Origin: Celerinatantimonas yamalensis
GTDB taxonomy: Bacteria; Pseudomonadota; Gammaproteobacteria; Enterobacterales; Celerinatantimonadaceae
Assembly: GCF_046054155.1 (NCBI RefSeq)
Contig: NZ_JBEQCT010000004.1
Span: 186,001-250,000 of the forward strand
Direction of reading: 5' to 3'
Length of the DNA: 64,000 nt
Part shown: positions 1 through 9,170 of the stretch, piece by piece
Position numbering within the stretch: the first letter of the stretch is position 1
Layout: every line of letters starts with the position of its first letter
Position numbers and translations under genes: made by a program
The notes under the pieces: model-generated
Told to the model about the DNA's origin: nothing
Seen by the model: the letters and a program-made list of their open reading frames with translations, nothing else
Databases searched by the model: none

Positions 1-2038
1 GTCATTGATTCCGTTCTTAGAACATGATGATGCGAACCGAGCCTTGATGGGATCGAACATGCAACGCCAAGCCGTTCCAACGATTCGTGCGGATAAACCG
101 CTAGTCGGAACTGGGATTGAGCGTGCTGTTGCGGTTGACTCTGGGGTAACCGTTGTTGCTAAACGCGGTGGCCGAGTCAACTATGCCGATGCATCACGTA
201 TCGTGATTAAAGTTAACGAAGATGAACTGCTCCCTGGTGAAGCTGGGATTGATATCTATACGTTGACTAAATATACCCGTTCTAACCAGAACACCTGTAT
301 TAACCAGCGTCCTGTTGTACAAACAGGCGAACCGGTGATGAAAGGTGATGTACTGGCTGATGGTCCATCAACTGACTTAGGTGAATTAGCACTGGGTCAG
401 AATATGCGTGTCGCCTTCATGCCTTGGAACGGTTACAACTATGAAGACTCCATCTTATTAAATGAAGATGTAGTTAAAGAAGATCGCTTCACCACGATCC
501 ATATTCAAGAACTGTCTTGTATTGCGCGTGACACCAAGTTAGGTCCAGAGGAGATCTCTGCGGATATTCCTAACGTTGGTGAGTCAGCATTAAGCAAACT
601 GGATGAGTCTGGGATTGTTTATGTGGGTGCTGAAGTGAAACCTGGCGATATTCTGGTCGGTAAAGTCACCCCTAAAGGTGAAACTCAGCTGACTCCAGAA
701 GAGAAGTTATTGCGAGCGATCTTCGGTGAGAAAGCATCTGATGTAAAAGATACATCGCTGCGAGTACCTAATTCGACTTACGGGACTGTTATCGATATCC
801 AAGTCTTCACTCGTGATGGCGTGGAAAAAGATAAACGAGCTGTTGATATTCAAGACTCTCAGCTGCGTGAAGCGAAAAAAGATTTAACTGAAGAGTTCAA
901 AATCTTTGAAGAAGGTGTTCTGTCACGTGCCAAATCAGTGTTACTAGGTGCGGGTAAATCAGAAGCTGACTTGAGCCGGATGCGACCACTGGATTGGTTT
1001 GAAATTGCATTGGTTGATGAAGGTGCACAGACTCAGCTTGAACAGATCGCCGATCAGTATGAAGAACTCAAGGCTGATTTTGAGAAAAAACTCGACATTA
1101 AACGCCGTAAGATCACGCAAGGTGACGATCTCGCACCAGGTGTGCTGAAAATCGTTAAAGTGTATTTGGCCGTGAAACGTCGCATTCAGCCTGGTGACAA
1201 AATGGCGGGTCGCCACGGGAACAAAGGGGTGGTTTCGATCATCGTTCCACGTGAAGACATGCCATATGATGAAACCGGTCGTCCAGTTGATATCGTATTG
1301 AACCCACTAGGGGTTCCATCGCGAATGAACATTGGACAAGTATTGGAAACACACTTAGGAATGGCGGCAAAAGGTGTCGGTGAGAAAATCGATGCAATGC
1401 TTAAAAACCAACGTGGGGTGGAACTGGCTAAGCTTCGTGAGTTTATCCAGAAAGTTTATAATCTAGGACAAACTCGTCAGCATGTTGATTTAGACGAATA
1501 TAGCGATGACGAATTGATGACTCTGGCCCAGAACTTACGTAAAGGTGTGCCAATGGCAACGCCCGCGTTTGATGGTGCTCATGAGCCTGAAATTAAAGAA
1601 ATGTTGCGTTTGGCTGATATCCCTGATTCTGGGCAGATCCAATTGTATGATGGTCGTAGTGGCATGCCATTTGAGCGCCAGACTACGGTAGGTTATATGT
1701 ACATGCTCAAACTGAATCACTTAGTTGATGACAAGATGCATGCACGTTCAACTGGTTCGTACAGTTTGGTAACACAGCAACCTCTGGGTGGTAAAGCTCA
1801 GTTCGGTGGTCAGCGCTTCGGTGAGATGGAAGTATGGGCACTTGAAGCATATGGTGCGGCTTATACCTTGCAAGAGATGTTGACGGTGAAATCAGATGAC
1901 GTCAATGGTCGTACGAAAATGTATAAAAACATTGTGGATGGTAACTATAAAATGGAGCCAGGTATTCCAGAATCGTTTAACGTACTGCTTAAAGAGATCC
2001 GCTCACTTGGTATCAATATCGAGCTGGATCAGCATTAA
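1..2038 (+). CDS. rpoB: RNA polymerase beta subunit, C-terminal half (5' truncated by window edge)
   Basis: This is the 3' half of the gene for the beta subunit of RNA polymerase. The reading frame is open from base 2 and the start codon lies outside the window. The visible 679 codons begin near E. coli residue 660, with the beta signature SLIPFLEHDDANRALMG, and run to the C-terminus ending in NIELDQH. They include the lysine-rich active-site stretch KMAGRHGNKG and the C-terminal clamp region that contacts beta'. The rifampicin-binding cluster lies upstream and is not visible. rpoC follows after an 83-nt gap with no terminator, so the two are co-transcribed. The rest of the rplKAJL-rpoBC operon should lie to the left. 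Confidence 0.98.
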   Translation, partial: SLIPFLEHDDANRALMGSNMQRQAVPTIRADKPLVGTGIERAVAVDSGVTVVAKRGGRVNYADASRIVIKVNEDELLPGEAGIDIYTLTKYTRSNQNTCINQRPVVQTGEPVMKGDVLADGPSTDLGELALGQNMRVAFMPWNGYNYEDSILLNEDVVKEDRFTTIHIQELSCIARDTKLGPEEISADIPNVGESALSKLDESGIVYVGAEVKPGDILVGKVTPKGETQLTPEEKLLRAIFGEKASDVKDTSLRVPNSTYGTVIDIQVFTRDGVEKDKRAVDIQDSQLREAKKDLTEEFKIFEEGVLSRAKSVLLGAGKSEADLSRMRPLDWFEIALVDEGAQTQLEQIADQYEELKADFEKKLDIKRRKITQGDDLAPGVLKIVKVYLAVKRRIQPGDKMAGRHGNKGVVSIIVPREDMPYDETGRPVDIVLNPLGVPSRMNIGQVLETHLGMAAKGVGEKIDAMLKNQRGVELAKLREFIQKVYNLGQTRQHVDLDEYSDDELMTLAQNLRKGVPMATPAFDGAHEPEIKEMLRLADIPDSGQIQLYDGRSGMPFERQTTVGYMYMLKLNHLVDDKMHARSTGSYSLVTQQPLGGKAQFGGQRFGEMEVWALEAYGAAYTLQEMLTVKSDDVNGRTKMYKNIVDGNYKMEPGIPESFNVLLKEIRSLGINIELDQH

Positions 2039-2121
2039 CTGTCAGTAGAACAAGTGACTTATATTGGGAGCGTGCGTGATGCACGCCTCCCGCTAGGTTT
2101 GACTCCACACTGGAGAGAAAC

Positions 2122-5100
2122 GTGAAAGACTTACTTAAGTTTCTTAAGCAACAAAACAAGACTGAAGAGTTTGAAGGGATCAAAATCGGTTTGGCTTCGC
2201 CTGACCAGATCCGTAGCTGGTCATTCGGTGAAGTAAAAAAACCGGAAACGATCAACTATCGTACCTTCAAACCAGAACGCGACGGTCTGTTCTGTGCGCG
2301 GATTTTTGGTCCGGTAAAAGATTATGAATGTTTGTGTGGCAAATACAAACGTCTCAAACACCGTGGTGTGATCTGCGAAAAATGTGGCGTTGAGGTCACT
2401 CAATCTAAAGTCCGTCGTGAACGGATGGGTCATATTGAGCTGGCATCACCGGTTGCACATATCTGGTTTTTGAAATCATTGCCATCACGCATTGGTTTAT
2501 TACTGGATATGACTTTGCGCGATATTGAACGCGTTTTATATTTTGAATCCTTTGTGGTTACCGAAGCGGGTATGACTACATTGGAACGCGGCCAAATGCT
2601 CACCGAAGAGCAATATTTGGACTCGTTAGAAGAATATGGCGATGAATTTGAAGCAAAAATGGGTGCCGAAGCGGTTCTTGAACTGCTGCGTCATTTAGAA
2701 TTGCCTAGTGAAATCGAGTCGATGCGTGAAGAGTTAGGAACGACTAACTCTGAAACCAAACGTAAAAAATTGACTAAGCGCCTGAAATTAATGGAAGCGT
2801 TCGAGCAGTCTGGTAACAAACCAGAATGGATGATCATGACTGTACTTCCAGTACTGCCACCTGATCTACGTCCATTAGTACCGCTTGATGGCGGTCGTTT
2901 CGCAACGTCCGATTTGAACGATCTATATCGCCGTGTAATCAACCGAAACAACCGTCTGAAACGACTGTTGGATTTGGCTGCACCCGATATTATTGTGCGT
3001 AACGAAAAACGCATGTTGCAAGAAGCTGTTGATGCACTGCTTGATAACGGTCGTCGCGGACGTGCAATTACGGGTTCAAACAAACGTCCTCTGAAATCTT
3101 TGGCCGATATGATCAAAGGTAAACAGGGTCGTTTCCGTCAGAACTTGTTGGGTAAGCGAGTCGATTACTCAGGTCGCTCTGTGATTACAGTGGGTCCTTA
3201 CCTGCGTCTGCACCAATGTGGTCTGCCGAAGAAAATGGCGCTTGAATTATTCAAACCATTTATCTATGGCAAACTCGAAGCGCGTGGTCTTGCAACTACA
3301 ATTAAAGCTGCCAAGAAAATGGTAGAGCGTGAAGGTGTGGAAGTTTGGGATATCCTAGAAGAGGTGATCCGCGAACATCCTGTCATGCTCAACCGTGCAC
3401 CAACATTGCACCGATTAGGTATTCAAGCGTTTGAACCGGTCTTGATTGAAGGCAAAGCGATGCAGTTGCACCCATTGGTGTGTGCGGCCTACAACGCTGA
3501 CTTCGATGGCGACCAAATGGCAGTTCATGTGCCGTTGACTCTTGAAGCTCAGCTTGAAGCTCGCTCATTGATGATGGCAACCAACAACGTACTGTCTCCT
3601 GCTAACGGTGAGCCAATCATCGTACCATCGCAGGACGTTGTTTTGGGCCTCTATTATGCAACTCGCTCAAAAGTTAACGCGAAAGGCGAAGGCATGTACT
3701 TAGAAGGCCCGAAAGAAGCTGAGAAGCTATATCGTGCTGGATTAGTTGATTTGCATGCTCGTGTGAAAGTTCGTATTCGCGAAGTTGAAGTCGCCGAAGA
3801 TGGCTCACGCATCGAAAAAATTGAGCTTAAAGATACAACGGTTGGCCGCGCGATCATGTGGTTGATTTTCCCTGACGGGTTGGCTTATTCCCTCCTCGAT
3901 AATGCGCTGGGTAAAAAGCAGATTTCTAAACTGATTAACGTTTGTTATCGTCGTCTGGGGCTTAAAGCATCAGTTATCTTCGCTGACCAATTAATGTACA
4001 CCGGTTATCACTATGCAACTCTGTCAGGGATCTCTATCGGTATTAACGATATGGAAATTCCGCCAGAGAAAGCACAGATTATTGGTGATGCTGAAGCAGA
4101 AGTTACAGAAATTCAAGAGCAATTCCAAAGCGGTTTGGTGACTGCAGGTGAACGTTATAATAAAGCGATTGATATCTGGGCGACAGCCAACGATAAATTG
4201 TCTAAAGCAATGATGACCAACCTCTCGACTGAGACGGTGATTAACCGTGATGGCGTAGAGGAAATTCAAGACTCATTTAATAGCATCTATATGATGGCTG
4301 ACTCTGGTGCACGTGGTAGTGCCGCTCAGATCCGTCAGTTAGCAGGGATGCGTGGCTTGATGGCCAAACCAGATGGTTCGATCATTGAAACGCCAATTAT
4401 TGCGAACTTCCGTGAAGGTTTGAACGTATTACAATACTTCATCTCAACGCACGGTGCGCGTAAAGGTTTGGCGGATACGGCACTGAAAACAGCAAACTCA
4501 GGTTACTTGACCCGTCGTTTGGTTGATGTGGCGCAAGACTTAGTGATTGTTGAAGACGATTGTGGCACCCATGAAGGGGTTGTCATGACGCCGCTGATTG
4601 AGGGCGGTGATGTGGTTGAGCCACTGCGTGAACGCGTTCTTGGACGTGTGGTTGCAGAAGATGTATTCAAACCTGGCTCTGACAACGAGTTACTCGTTGC
4701 CCGCAACACACTACTTGATGAAAAACTATGTGACCTGTTGGAAGTCAATTCAGTCGATCATGTTAAAGTTCGCTCAGTGATTAGCTGTAATGTCGACTAT
4801 GGCGTCTGTGCTAAATGTTACGGTCGTGATTTGGCGCGTGGCCATTTAGTGGGTATCGGTGAAGCGGTTGGGGTTGTTGCAGCCCAGTCAATTGGTGAAC
4901 CCGGTACACAGTTAACGATGCGTACCTTCCATATTGGTGGGGCTGCATCGCGTGCCGCTGCAGAAAGCAGTATTCAGGTTAAGAACACAGGTTCTGTGAA
5001 GCTGCATAATGCTAAGTATGTGAAAAACGCTGAAGGCAAAGTGGTTGTCACCTCGCGTTCAACTGAACTGACCATTATCGATGATATGGGCCGTACGAAA

Positions 5101-6336
5101 GAAAGTCATAAACTGACTTACGGTAGTATCCTCGAAGTACAAGATGAAGGTGAAGTCAAACCAGGCGATATCGTTGCTAACTGGGATCCACATACTCACC
5201 CAATTATTACCGAGGTGGCTGGTCATATTAAATTTGTTGATATGATCGAAGGTGTTACGGTCAGTCGTCAAACCGATGAACTGACAGGTCTATCTAGCAT
5301 CGTTGTCATGGAAGCGAATGAACGCTCCGGCGCAGGTAAAGAAATGCGTCCGATGGTGAAAATGGTCGACGACAACGGCGATGAGCTGTTGATTCCGGGC
5401 ACTGATATTGTGGCCTCTTACTTCTTGCCAGGTAAAGCAATTGTGAACCTGGAAGATAGTTCGGTTGTGAACATCGGTGAAGCTTTAGCGCGTATTCCTC
5501 AAGAATCTGGCGGTACTAAAGATATTACTGGTGGTCTGCCACGTGTTGCTGACTTGTTCGAAGCACGTCAACCTAAAGAGCCAGCTATTCTTGCTGAGAT
5601 TGACGGGACTATTAGTTTTGGTAAAGAAACTAAAGGTAAACGTCGCTTGGTAATCACCCCGAACGAAGGGGATGCGTTTGAGGAAATGATTCCGAAATGG
5701 CGTAACCTCAACGTGTTTGAAGGTGAAAAAGTCCAAAAAGGTGAAGTGATTGCCGATGGTCCTGAATCACCACACGATATCTTACGTCTACGTGGTATCG
5801 GTGCTGTAGCGAGCTACATTGTTAATGAAGTACAAGACGTTTACCGTTTGCAGGGCGTGAAAATCAATGATAAACACATTGAAACGATTGTCCGTCAGAT
5901 GTTGCGTAAGTGTATCATTAGCACTGCTGGTGATAGCCTGTTCTTACCAGGTGAACAACTTGAAGTGGCGCGGGTGAACATTGAAAACCGTCGTCTTGAA
6001 AATGACGGCAAACGGCCGGCAACTTATCAGCGTGAACTGCTGGGGATTACCAAGGCATCGTTGTCAACTGAGTCATTTATCTCAGCGGCATCGTTCCAGG
6101 AAACCACACGTGTTCTGACTGAAGCGGCAGTGAGCGGTAAACAAGATGAGCTTCGCGGTCTCAAAGAGAACGTGATTGTCGGTCGCTTGATCCCAGCTGG
6201 GACAGGTTTCTCTTATCATCAGCAACGTCGTGCTCGCAAAGAAAAAGAAGTTGCTCCGCAACAAACCACGGTAACTGCAGATGAAGCTGAGCAAAACTTA
6301 GCGGATCTGCTTAACGCAGCTGACCAAGGCGAGTAA
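2122..6336 (+). CDS. rpoC: RNA polymerase beta' subunit
   Basis: This encodes the largest, catalytic subunit of RNA polymerase. It has 1404 residues, close to the 1407 of E. coli. The GTG start at 2122 follows GGAGA and gives the family N-terminus MKDLLKFLK. The first zinc site is C70, C72, C85 and C88. The catalytic Mg2+ motif NADFDGDQM has its aspartates at 460, 462 and 464. A second zinc site uses C814 and the cysteines near 889, 896 and 899 (GVCAKC). The trigger-loop region (MMADSGARGS) and the conserved RTFHIGG segment are intact. No insertion or frameshift is seen. A strong terminator follows 27 nt after the stop codon and closes the rpoBC transcript. Confidence 0.99.
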   Translation: MKDLLKFLKQQNKTEEFEGIKIGLASPDQIRSWSFGEVKKPETINYRTFKPERDGLFCARIFGPVKDYECLCGKYKRLKHRGVICEKCGVEVTQSKVRRERMGHIELASPVAHIWFLKSLPSRIGLLLDMTLRDIERVLYFESFVVTEAGMTTLERGQMLTEEQYLDSLEEYGDEFEAKMGAEAVLELLRHLELPSEIESMREELGTTNSETKRKKLTKRLKLMEAFEQSGNKPEWMIMTVLPVLPPDLRPLVPLDGGRFATSDLNDLYRRVINRNNRLKRLLDLAAPDIIVRNEKRMLQEAVDALLDNGRRGRAITGSNKRPLKSLADMIKGKQGRFRQNLLGKRVDYSGRSVITVGPYLRLHQCGLPKKMALELFKPFIYGKLEARGLATTIKAAKKMVEREGVEVWDILEEVIREHPVMLNRAPTLHRLGIQAFEPVLIEGKAMQLHPLVCAAYNADFDGDQMAVHVPLTLEAQLEARSLMMATNNVLSPANGEPIIVPSQDVVLGLYYATRSKVNAKGEGMYLEGPKEAEKLYRAGLVDLHARVKVRIREVEVAEDGSRIEKIELKDTTVGRAIMWLIFPDGLAYSLLDNALGKKQISKLINVCYRRLGLKASVIFADQLMYTGYHYATLSGISIGINDMEIPPEKAQIIGDAEAEVTEIQEQFQSGLVTAGERYNKAIDIWATANDKLSKAMMTNLSTETVINRDGVEEIQDSFNSIYMMADSGARGSAAQIRQLAGMRGLMAKPDGSIIETPIIANFREGLNVLQYFISTHGARKGLADTALKTANSGYLTRRLVDVAQDLVIVEDDCGTHEGVVMTPLIEGGDVVEPLRERVLGRVVAEDVFKPGSDNELLVARNTLLDEKLCDLLEVNSVDHVKVRSVISCNVDYGVCAKCYGRDLARGHLVGIGEAVGVVAAQSIGEPGTQLTMRTFHIGGAASRAAAESSIQVKNTGSVKLHNAKYVKNAEGKVVVTSRSTELTIIDDMGRTKESHKLTYGSILEVQDEGEVKPGDIVANWDPHTHPIITEVAGHIKFVDMIEGVTVSRQTDELTGLSSIVVMEANERSGAGKEMRPMVKMVDDNGDELLIPGTDIVASYFLPGKAIVNLEDSSVVNIGEALARIPQESGGTKDITGGLPRVADLFEARQPKEPAILAEIDGTISFGKETKGKRRLVITPNEGDAFEEMIPKWRNLNVFEGEKVQKGEVIADGPESPHDILRLRGIGAVASYIVNEVQDVYRLQGVKINDKHIETIVRQMLRKCIISTAGDSLFLPGEQLEVARVNIENRRLENDGKRPATYQRELLGITKASLSTESFISAASFQETTRVLTEAAVSGKQDELRGLKENVIVGRLIPAGTGFSYHQQRRARKEKEVAPQQTTVTADEAEQNLADLLNAADQGE

Positions 6337-6363
6337 TTCGCTGTTCAGGTGTGTTATCTGTCT

Positions 6364-6394
6364 AAAAAAGGCGACCCAATGGTCGCCTTTTTTT
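6364..6394 (+). terminator. Rho-independent terminator after rpoC
   Basis: A GC-rich stem (AAAGGCGACC pairing with GGTCGCCTTT, loop CAAT) is preceded by a run of A and followed by a run of T. It lies 27 nt past the rpoC stop and should end the rpoBC transcript before ridA. The A-run on the other side would let it work in both directions. Confidence 0.9.
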
Positions 6395-6487
6395 AATCCT
6401 AAACTAGTTAGTTGACAAATACACTGGCTATGCACAGACTGATATCTTTGTTTGTGATGACAGTATTAATGAATTGGGACATATATT

Positions 6488-6871
6488 ATGGGTAAACAAA
6501 TCGTATCAACCAATGAAGCACCTAGCGCAATTGGTCCTTATTCGCAAGGGACTAAAGTGGATGGCATTGTCTATACTTCGGGGCAGATCCCTCTTGATCC
6601 AAACACGATGGCTGTGGTTGAGGGATCAATTAGCGAGCAAACCAAACAGGTTATGGAAAATCTAATGGCCGTATTAGATTCAGCAGGCGCGGATGCTTCA
6701 ACGGTGGTCAAGACAACTTGTTTTTTAAGTGATATGGAGAACTTCGCCGAATTTAACGTCATCTATGGCTCGTATTTCCCAGAGATGGCTCCGGCTCGCT
6801 CATGTGTAGAAGTTGCGCGCCTGCCTAAGGATGTGTTGGTTGAAGTTGAAGCCGTCGCTTACGTGAAATAA
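6488..6871 (+). CDS. ridA: RidA family 2-iminobutanoate/2-iminopropanoate deaminase
   Basis: RidA hydrolyses reactive enamine/imine intermediates released by PLP enzymes such as threonine dehydratase, protecting other PLP enzymes in the cytoplasm. The 127-residue length is typical of the family. The N-terminal signature APSAIGPYSQ, the central YTSGQIPLDP, and the C-terminal block ARSCVEVARLPKD..VEVEAVA, holding the substrate-binding Arg and catalytic Glu, are all present. A TTGACA element at 6412-6417 could be part of its promoter, but no good -10 box lies at standard spacing. The TAA stop overlaps the tusD ATG by one base, so ridA is probably co-transcribed with tusDCB. Confidence 0.93.
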   Translation: MGKQIVSTNEAPSAIGPYSQGTKVDGIVYTSGQIPLDPNTMAVVEGSISEQTKQVMENLMAVLDSAGADASTVVKTTCFLSDMENFAEFNVIYGSYFPEMAPARSCVEVARLPKDVLVEVEAVAYVK

Positions 6872-7263
6872 TGACATTGCGTTATACTTTATTGGTAACT
6901 CAACCGGCCTATGGCCGCCAAGGCGGTACGACTGCGCTGCGCTTTGCCAATAGTGTGTATGAAGCTGGCCATCAACTTGAGACGGTATTTTTTTATTTGG
7001 ATGGGGTGTCGCACGCCAATTATCTACTGTCTCCAGCCAGTGATGAGATCAACCTGTATGCGCGTTGGTGCGCTCTAGCACAGCGCTCAGGTTGTTCATT
7101 ATTGGTTTGTGTGAGCGCTGCAGAGCGCCGCGGGGTCATTGGCAAAGCGCATGCAAGTTTAAATGGCTGGCCACACTATAATCTACAATCGCCTTTTATC
7201 ATTGCAGGGTTGGCTGAGCTTTCCATCGCGATGTTACAAAGTGACCGAGTGGTGCAGTTATGA
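6871..7263 (+). CDS. tusD: Sulfurtransferase complex subunit TusD
   Basis: TusD is the catalytic subunit of the TusBCD hexamer, which passes persulfide sulfur from TusA to TusE for 2-thiouridine synthesis at the tRNA wobble position (with MnmA). The product has 130 residues. It shows the DsrE-like fold motifs TQPAYGRQG near the N-terminus, SPASDE near 54-59, and the active-site loop LLVCVSAAERRG, with Cys80 at the position of the E. coli catalytic Cys78. The start overlaps the ridA stop by one base and the stop overlaps the tusC ATG by four (ATGA), which points to translational coupling. Order D-C-B before rpsL matches E. coli. Confidence 0.95.
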   Translation: MTLRYTLLVTQPAYGRQGGTTALRFANSVYEAGHQLETVFFYLDGVSHANYLLSPASDEINLYARWCALAQRSGCSLLVCVSAAERRGVIGKAHASLNGWPHYNLQSPFIIAGLAELSIAMLQSDRVVQL

Positions 7264-7616
7264 GCTCGATGCTATTTATTATGACTCATCCGCCGCATGG
7301 TAGTAGTGATGCTCGTGAAGGGTTAGATGCAATACTCGCAGCGTCTGCTGTCTGTGATGATATTCGAGTCTTGTTTGACGCTGATGGCGTTTGGCAGTTA
7401 TGCCAAGGTCAACAGCCAGAGGCTATTTTACAGCGTCATATTGAGCCAACCTATGCCATGCTTGAGCTTTATGATATTGAGCAACTTTATGTCAGCAAGC
7501 AGGCCCTTAAGCAGCGTCATTTAGATATTGATGTATTGGCTCTGGCGCCGCAGGTTGTTGATACCTCACAGCTAAAACAATTGCTCCATCACTCTGATAT
7601 TGTCCTGAGGTTTTAG
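7260..7616 (+). CDS. tusC: Sulfurtransferase complex subunit TusC
   Basis: TusC is a non-catalytic structural subunit of the TusBCD sulfur relay. It has 118 residues, against 119 in E. coli. The family pattern is visible as FIMTHPPHGSSDAREGLDAILA near the N-terminus, followed by the DsrF-like block VLFDADGVWQL. It sits between tusD (4-bp ATGA overlap) and tusB (its TAG immediately precedes the tusB ATG), so all three subunits should be translated from one message in fixed ratio. Assignment rests on the family pattern and on strict conservation of gene order. Confidence 0.93.
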   Translation: MSSMLFIMTHPPHGSSDAREGLDAILAASAVCDDIRVLFDADGVWQLCQGQQPEAILQRHIEPTYAMLELYDIEQLYVSKQALKQRHLDIDVLALAPQVVDTSQLKQLLHHSDIVLRF

Positions 7617-7916
7617 ATGTTGCACATCTATCGTGATTGCCAATTTCCCAGTCAACAGTTGACGCAATGCTTAGCGATGCTTACCTGTGACGACCATTTA
7701 TTGCTCATTGAAAATGGCGTCTATTTGGTGTGCTATCAACATCCTGAGCTTCTCGCATTAGCCCAAACTAATCGCTTGTCGGTTCTTACTGACGATCTTG
7801 ACGCTAGGGGCGTACAAGCTCCTGCACTTTATCCTACTATTAGCATGAGTCAATGGGTCGCATTAAGTGCCCAACACGTTAATAGCCTGACATGGGCTGT
7901 CAGTTCCTCAGTTTGA
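7617..7916 (+). CDS. tusB: Sulfurtransferase complex subunit TusB
   Basis: TusB is the smallest structural subunit of TusBCD (DsrH family). The 99-residue product starts MLHIYRD, comparable to MLHTLHR in E. coli TusB. It keeps the patterns DDHLLLIENGVY and LSVLTDDLDARGV. Its ATG abuts the tusC stop codon. About 230 nt separate its stop from rpsL, and that gap holds the str operon promoter. Whether tus transcripts read into rpsL depends on how strongly the hairpin at 8087-8105 terminates. Confidence 0.92.
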   Translation: MLHIYRDCQFPSQQLTQCLAMLTCDDHLLLIENGVYLVCYQHPELLALAQTNRLSVLTDDLDARGVQAPALYPTISMSQWVALSAQHVNSLTWAVSSSV

Positions 7917-8052
7917 AATAACTTGACCTTATTGATGACCTTTAACTGAGTTAGCAGTAAACTGAAAACTACTTATTCGGTGAAATTTTTGCCGTTCATC
8001 GGGGGAAATAATCGGTGTCGATAATATCATTCTTGTAAAGTACCCGTTTATC

Positions 8053-8081
8053 TTGACTCTGCGCCATGAAGCGAATAAAAT
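8053..8081 (+). promoter_or_regulatory. Predicted sigma-70 promoter of the str operon
   Basis: A TTGACT element at 8053-8058 and a TAAAAT element at 8076-8081 are separated by exactly 17 nt, each one mismatch from consensus. The downstream sequence is C-rich (TTCGCCTCCCC), like the discriminators of stringently controlled ribosomal-protein promoters. The start site would fall near 8088. The position between tusB and rpsL is where the str promoter lies in E. coli. Confidence 0.75.
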
Positions 8082-8086
8082 TTCGC

Positions 8087-8111
8087 CTCCCCGATTTGCG
8101 GGGGGATTTTT
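8087..8111 (+). terminator. Hairpin with T-run at the predicted 5' end of the rpsL mRNA
   Basis: CTCCCCG (8087-8093) pairs with CGGGGGG (8099-8105) around a 5-nt loop and is followed by ATTTTT. For transcripts arriving from tusDCB this looks like a terminator. For transcripts starting at the predicted promoter just upstream, the same hairpin would be the first structure of the mRNA. Which role applies cannot be told from sequence alone. Confidence 0.6.
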
Positions 8112-8148
8112 CACATGTTTAAAAAATTTGAACCAGGAGCTATTTTCA

Positions 8149-8523
8149 ATGGCAACTATTAATCAGTTGGTTCGCAATTCGCGTAGCCCTAAAGTTGTTA
8201 AAAACAACGTACCGGCTTTGCAAGCGTGCCCACAACGTCGTGGTGTATGTACTCGTGTATACACTACTACGCCTAAAAAACCTAACTCTGCACTGCGTAA
8301 AGTAGCGCGTGTTCGCTTAACTAACGGTTTTGAAGTTACTTCATACATCGGTGGTGAAGGCCATAACTTGCAAGAACACTCAGTGATCCTGATCCGTGGT
8401 GGTCGTGTTAAAGACTTACCAGGTGTGCGTTATCACACTGTTCGTGGCGCATTAGACTGTGCTGGCGTATCTACTCGCCGCCAAGGTCGTTCTAAATACG
8501 GTGCGAAGCGGCCTAAATCTTAA
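8149..8523 (+). CDS. rpsL: 30S ribosomal protein S12
   Basis: S12 is a universally conserved protein of the 30S decoding centre. The start at 8149 follows AGGAGC and gives MATINQLVR and the family length of 124 residues. An upstream extension of the frame to 8053 would run through the promoter and is rejected. Lys43 and Lys44 (TPKKPNS) and Lys88 (GRVKDLPG) are the usual streptomycin-sensitive residues. The N-terminal stretch NSRSPKVVKNN differs from the E. coli form, which is normal variation. It is the first gene of the str operon, followed by rpsG after 93 nt. Confidence 0.99.
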   Translation: MATINQLVRNSRSPKVVKNNVPALQACPQRRGVCTRVYTTTPKKPNSALRKVARVRLTNGFEVTSYIGGEGHNLQEHSVILIRGGRVKDLPGVRYHTVRGALDCAGVSTRRQGRSKYGAKRPKS

Positions 8524-8616
8524 TGGTTCTCCGTTGAGTAAGGCCAAACATTCATTTTAACGAAATTTTATTAAGTTCGTTTTGGGGTAACCTGAAGCAA
8601 ATCGGAGAATACTAAG

Positions 8617-9087
8617 ATGCCAAGACGTCGCGTCATCGGTCAACGTAAAATCCTACCCGATCCTAAGTTCGGATCAGAGTTGTTGGCTAAATTTGTCAAC
8701 GTAGTTATGGTTGACGGTAAAAAATCTATTTCTGAAAAAATTGTATACGGTGCACTGGATATTGCTGCTGAAAAATCAGGCAAAGGTCACCAAGAAGTTT
8801 TCGAAGTAGCTCTAGACAACGTGCGCCCATCGGTGGAAGTTAAATCTCGCCGTGTAGGTGGTTCAACTTACCAAGTTCCAGTGGAAGTTCGCCCAGTTCG
8901 TCGTAATACCTTGGGTATGCGCTGGATGGTTGATGCTGCACGTAAACGTGGTGAAAAATCTATGGCTCAGCGCTTAGCAGGTGAAATCCTCGACGCAGCT
9001 GAGAACAAAGGCTCTGCGGTTAAAAAACGTGAAGACGTTCACCGTATGGCTGAAGCAAACAAAGCATTTGCTCATTATCGTTGGTAA
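8617..9087 (+). CDS. rpsG: 30S ribosomal protein S7
   Basis: S7 nucleates assembly of the 30S head. The 156-residue product begins MPRRRVIGQRKILPDPKFGS and carries the conserved RVGGSTYQVPVEVRP block and C-terminal HRMAEANKAFAHYRW. A Shine-Dalgarno CGGAGAA precedes the ATG. The 93-nt gap from rpsL is close in size to the E. coli rpsL-rpsG intercistronic region, where S7 binds its own mRNA to repress translation. A similar control is plausible here but was not tested by folding. A hairpin follows before fusA. Confidence 0.98.
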   Translation: MPRRRVIGQRKILPDPKFGSELLAKFVNVVMVDGKKSISEKIVYGALDIAAEKSGKGHQEVFEVALDNVRPSVEVKSRRVGGSTYQVPVEVRPVRRNTLGMRWMVDAARKRGEKSMAQRLAGEILDAAENKGSAVKKREDVHRMAEANKAFAHYRW

Positions 9088-9095
9088 TTCCTTAC

Positions 9096-9120
9096 GCGGC
9101 AGTATCATGCTGCCGCTTTT
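9096..9120 (+). terminator. Intra-operon hairpin between rpsG and fusA
   Basis: GCGGCAG (9096-9102) pairs with CTGCCGC (9110-9116) around a 7-nt loop and is followed by TTTT. It sits 9 nt after the rpsG stop and 50 nt before fusA. With such a short T-run it is more likely a partial attenuator or an mRNA-stabilising hairpin than a full stop. Confidence 0.55.
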
Positions 9121-9170
9121 ATTTCTTTATCGATTTTTTCTAAGGGATTGCCCTTAGTAAGAGGATAAAA

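Noticed and set aside
8053..8148. A 32-codon N-terminal extension of S12 in frame with rpsL
   Set aside because: It runs through the predicted promoter and leader hairpin, while the ATG at 8149 has a good ribosome site and gives the universal 124-residue length.
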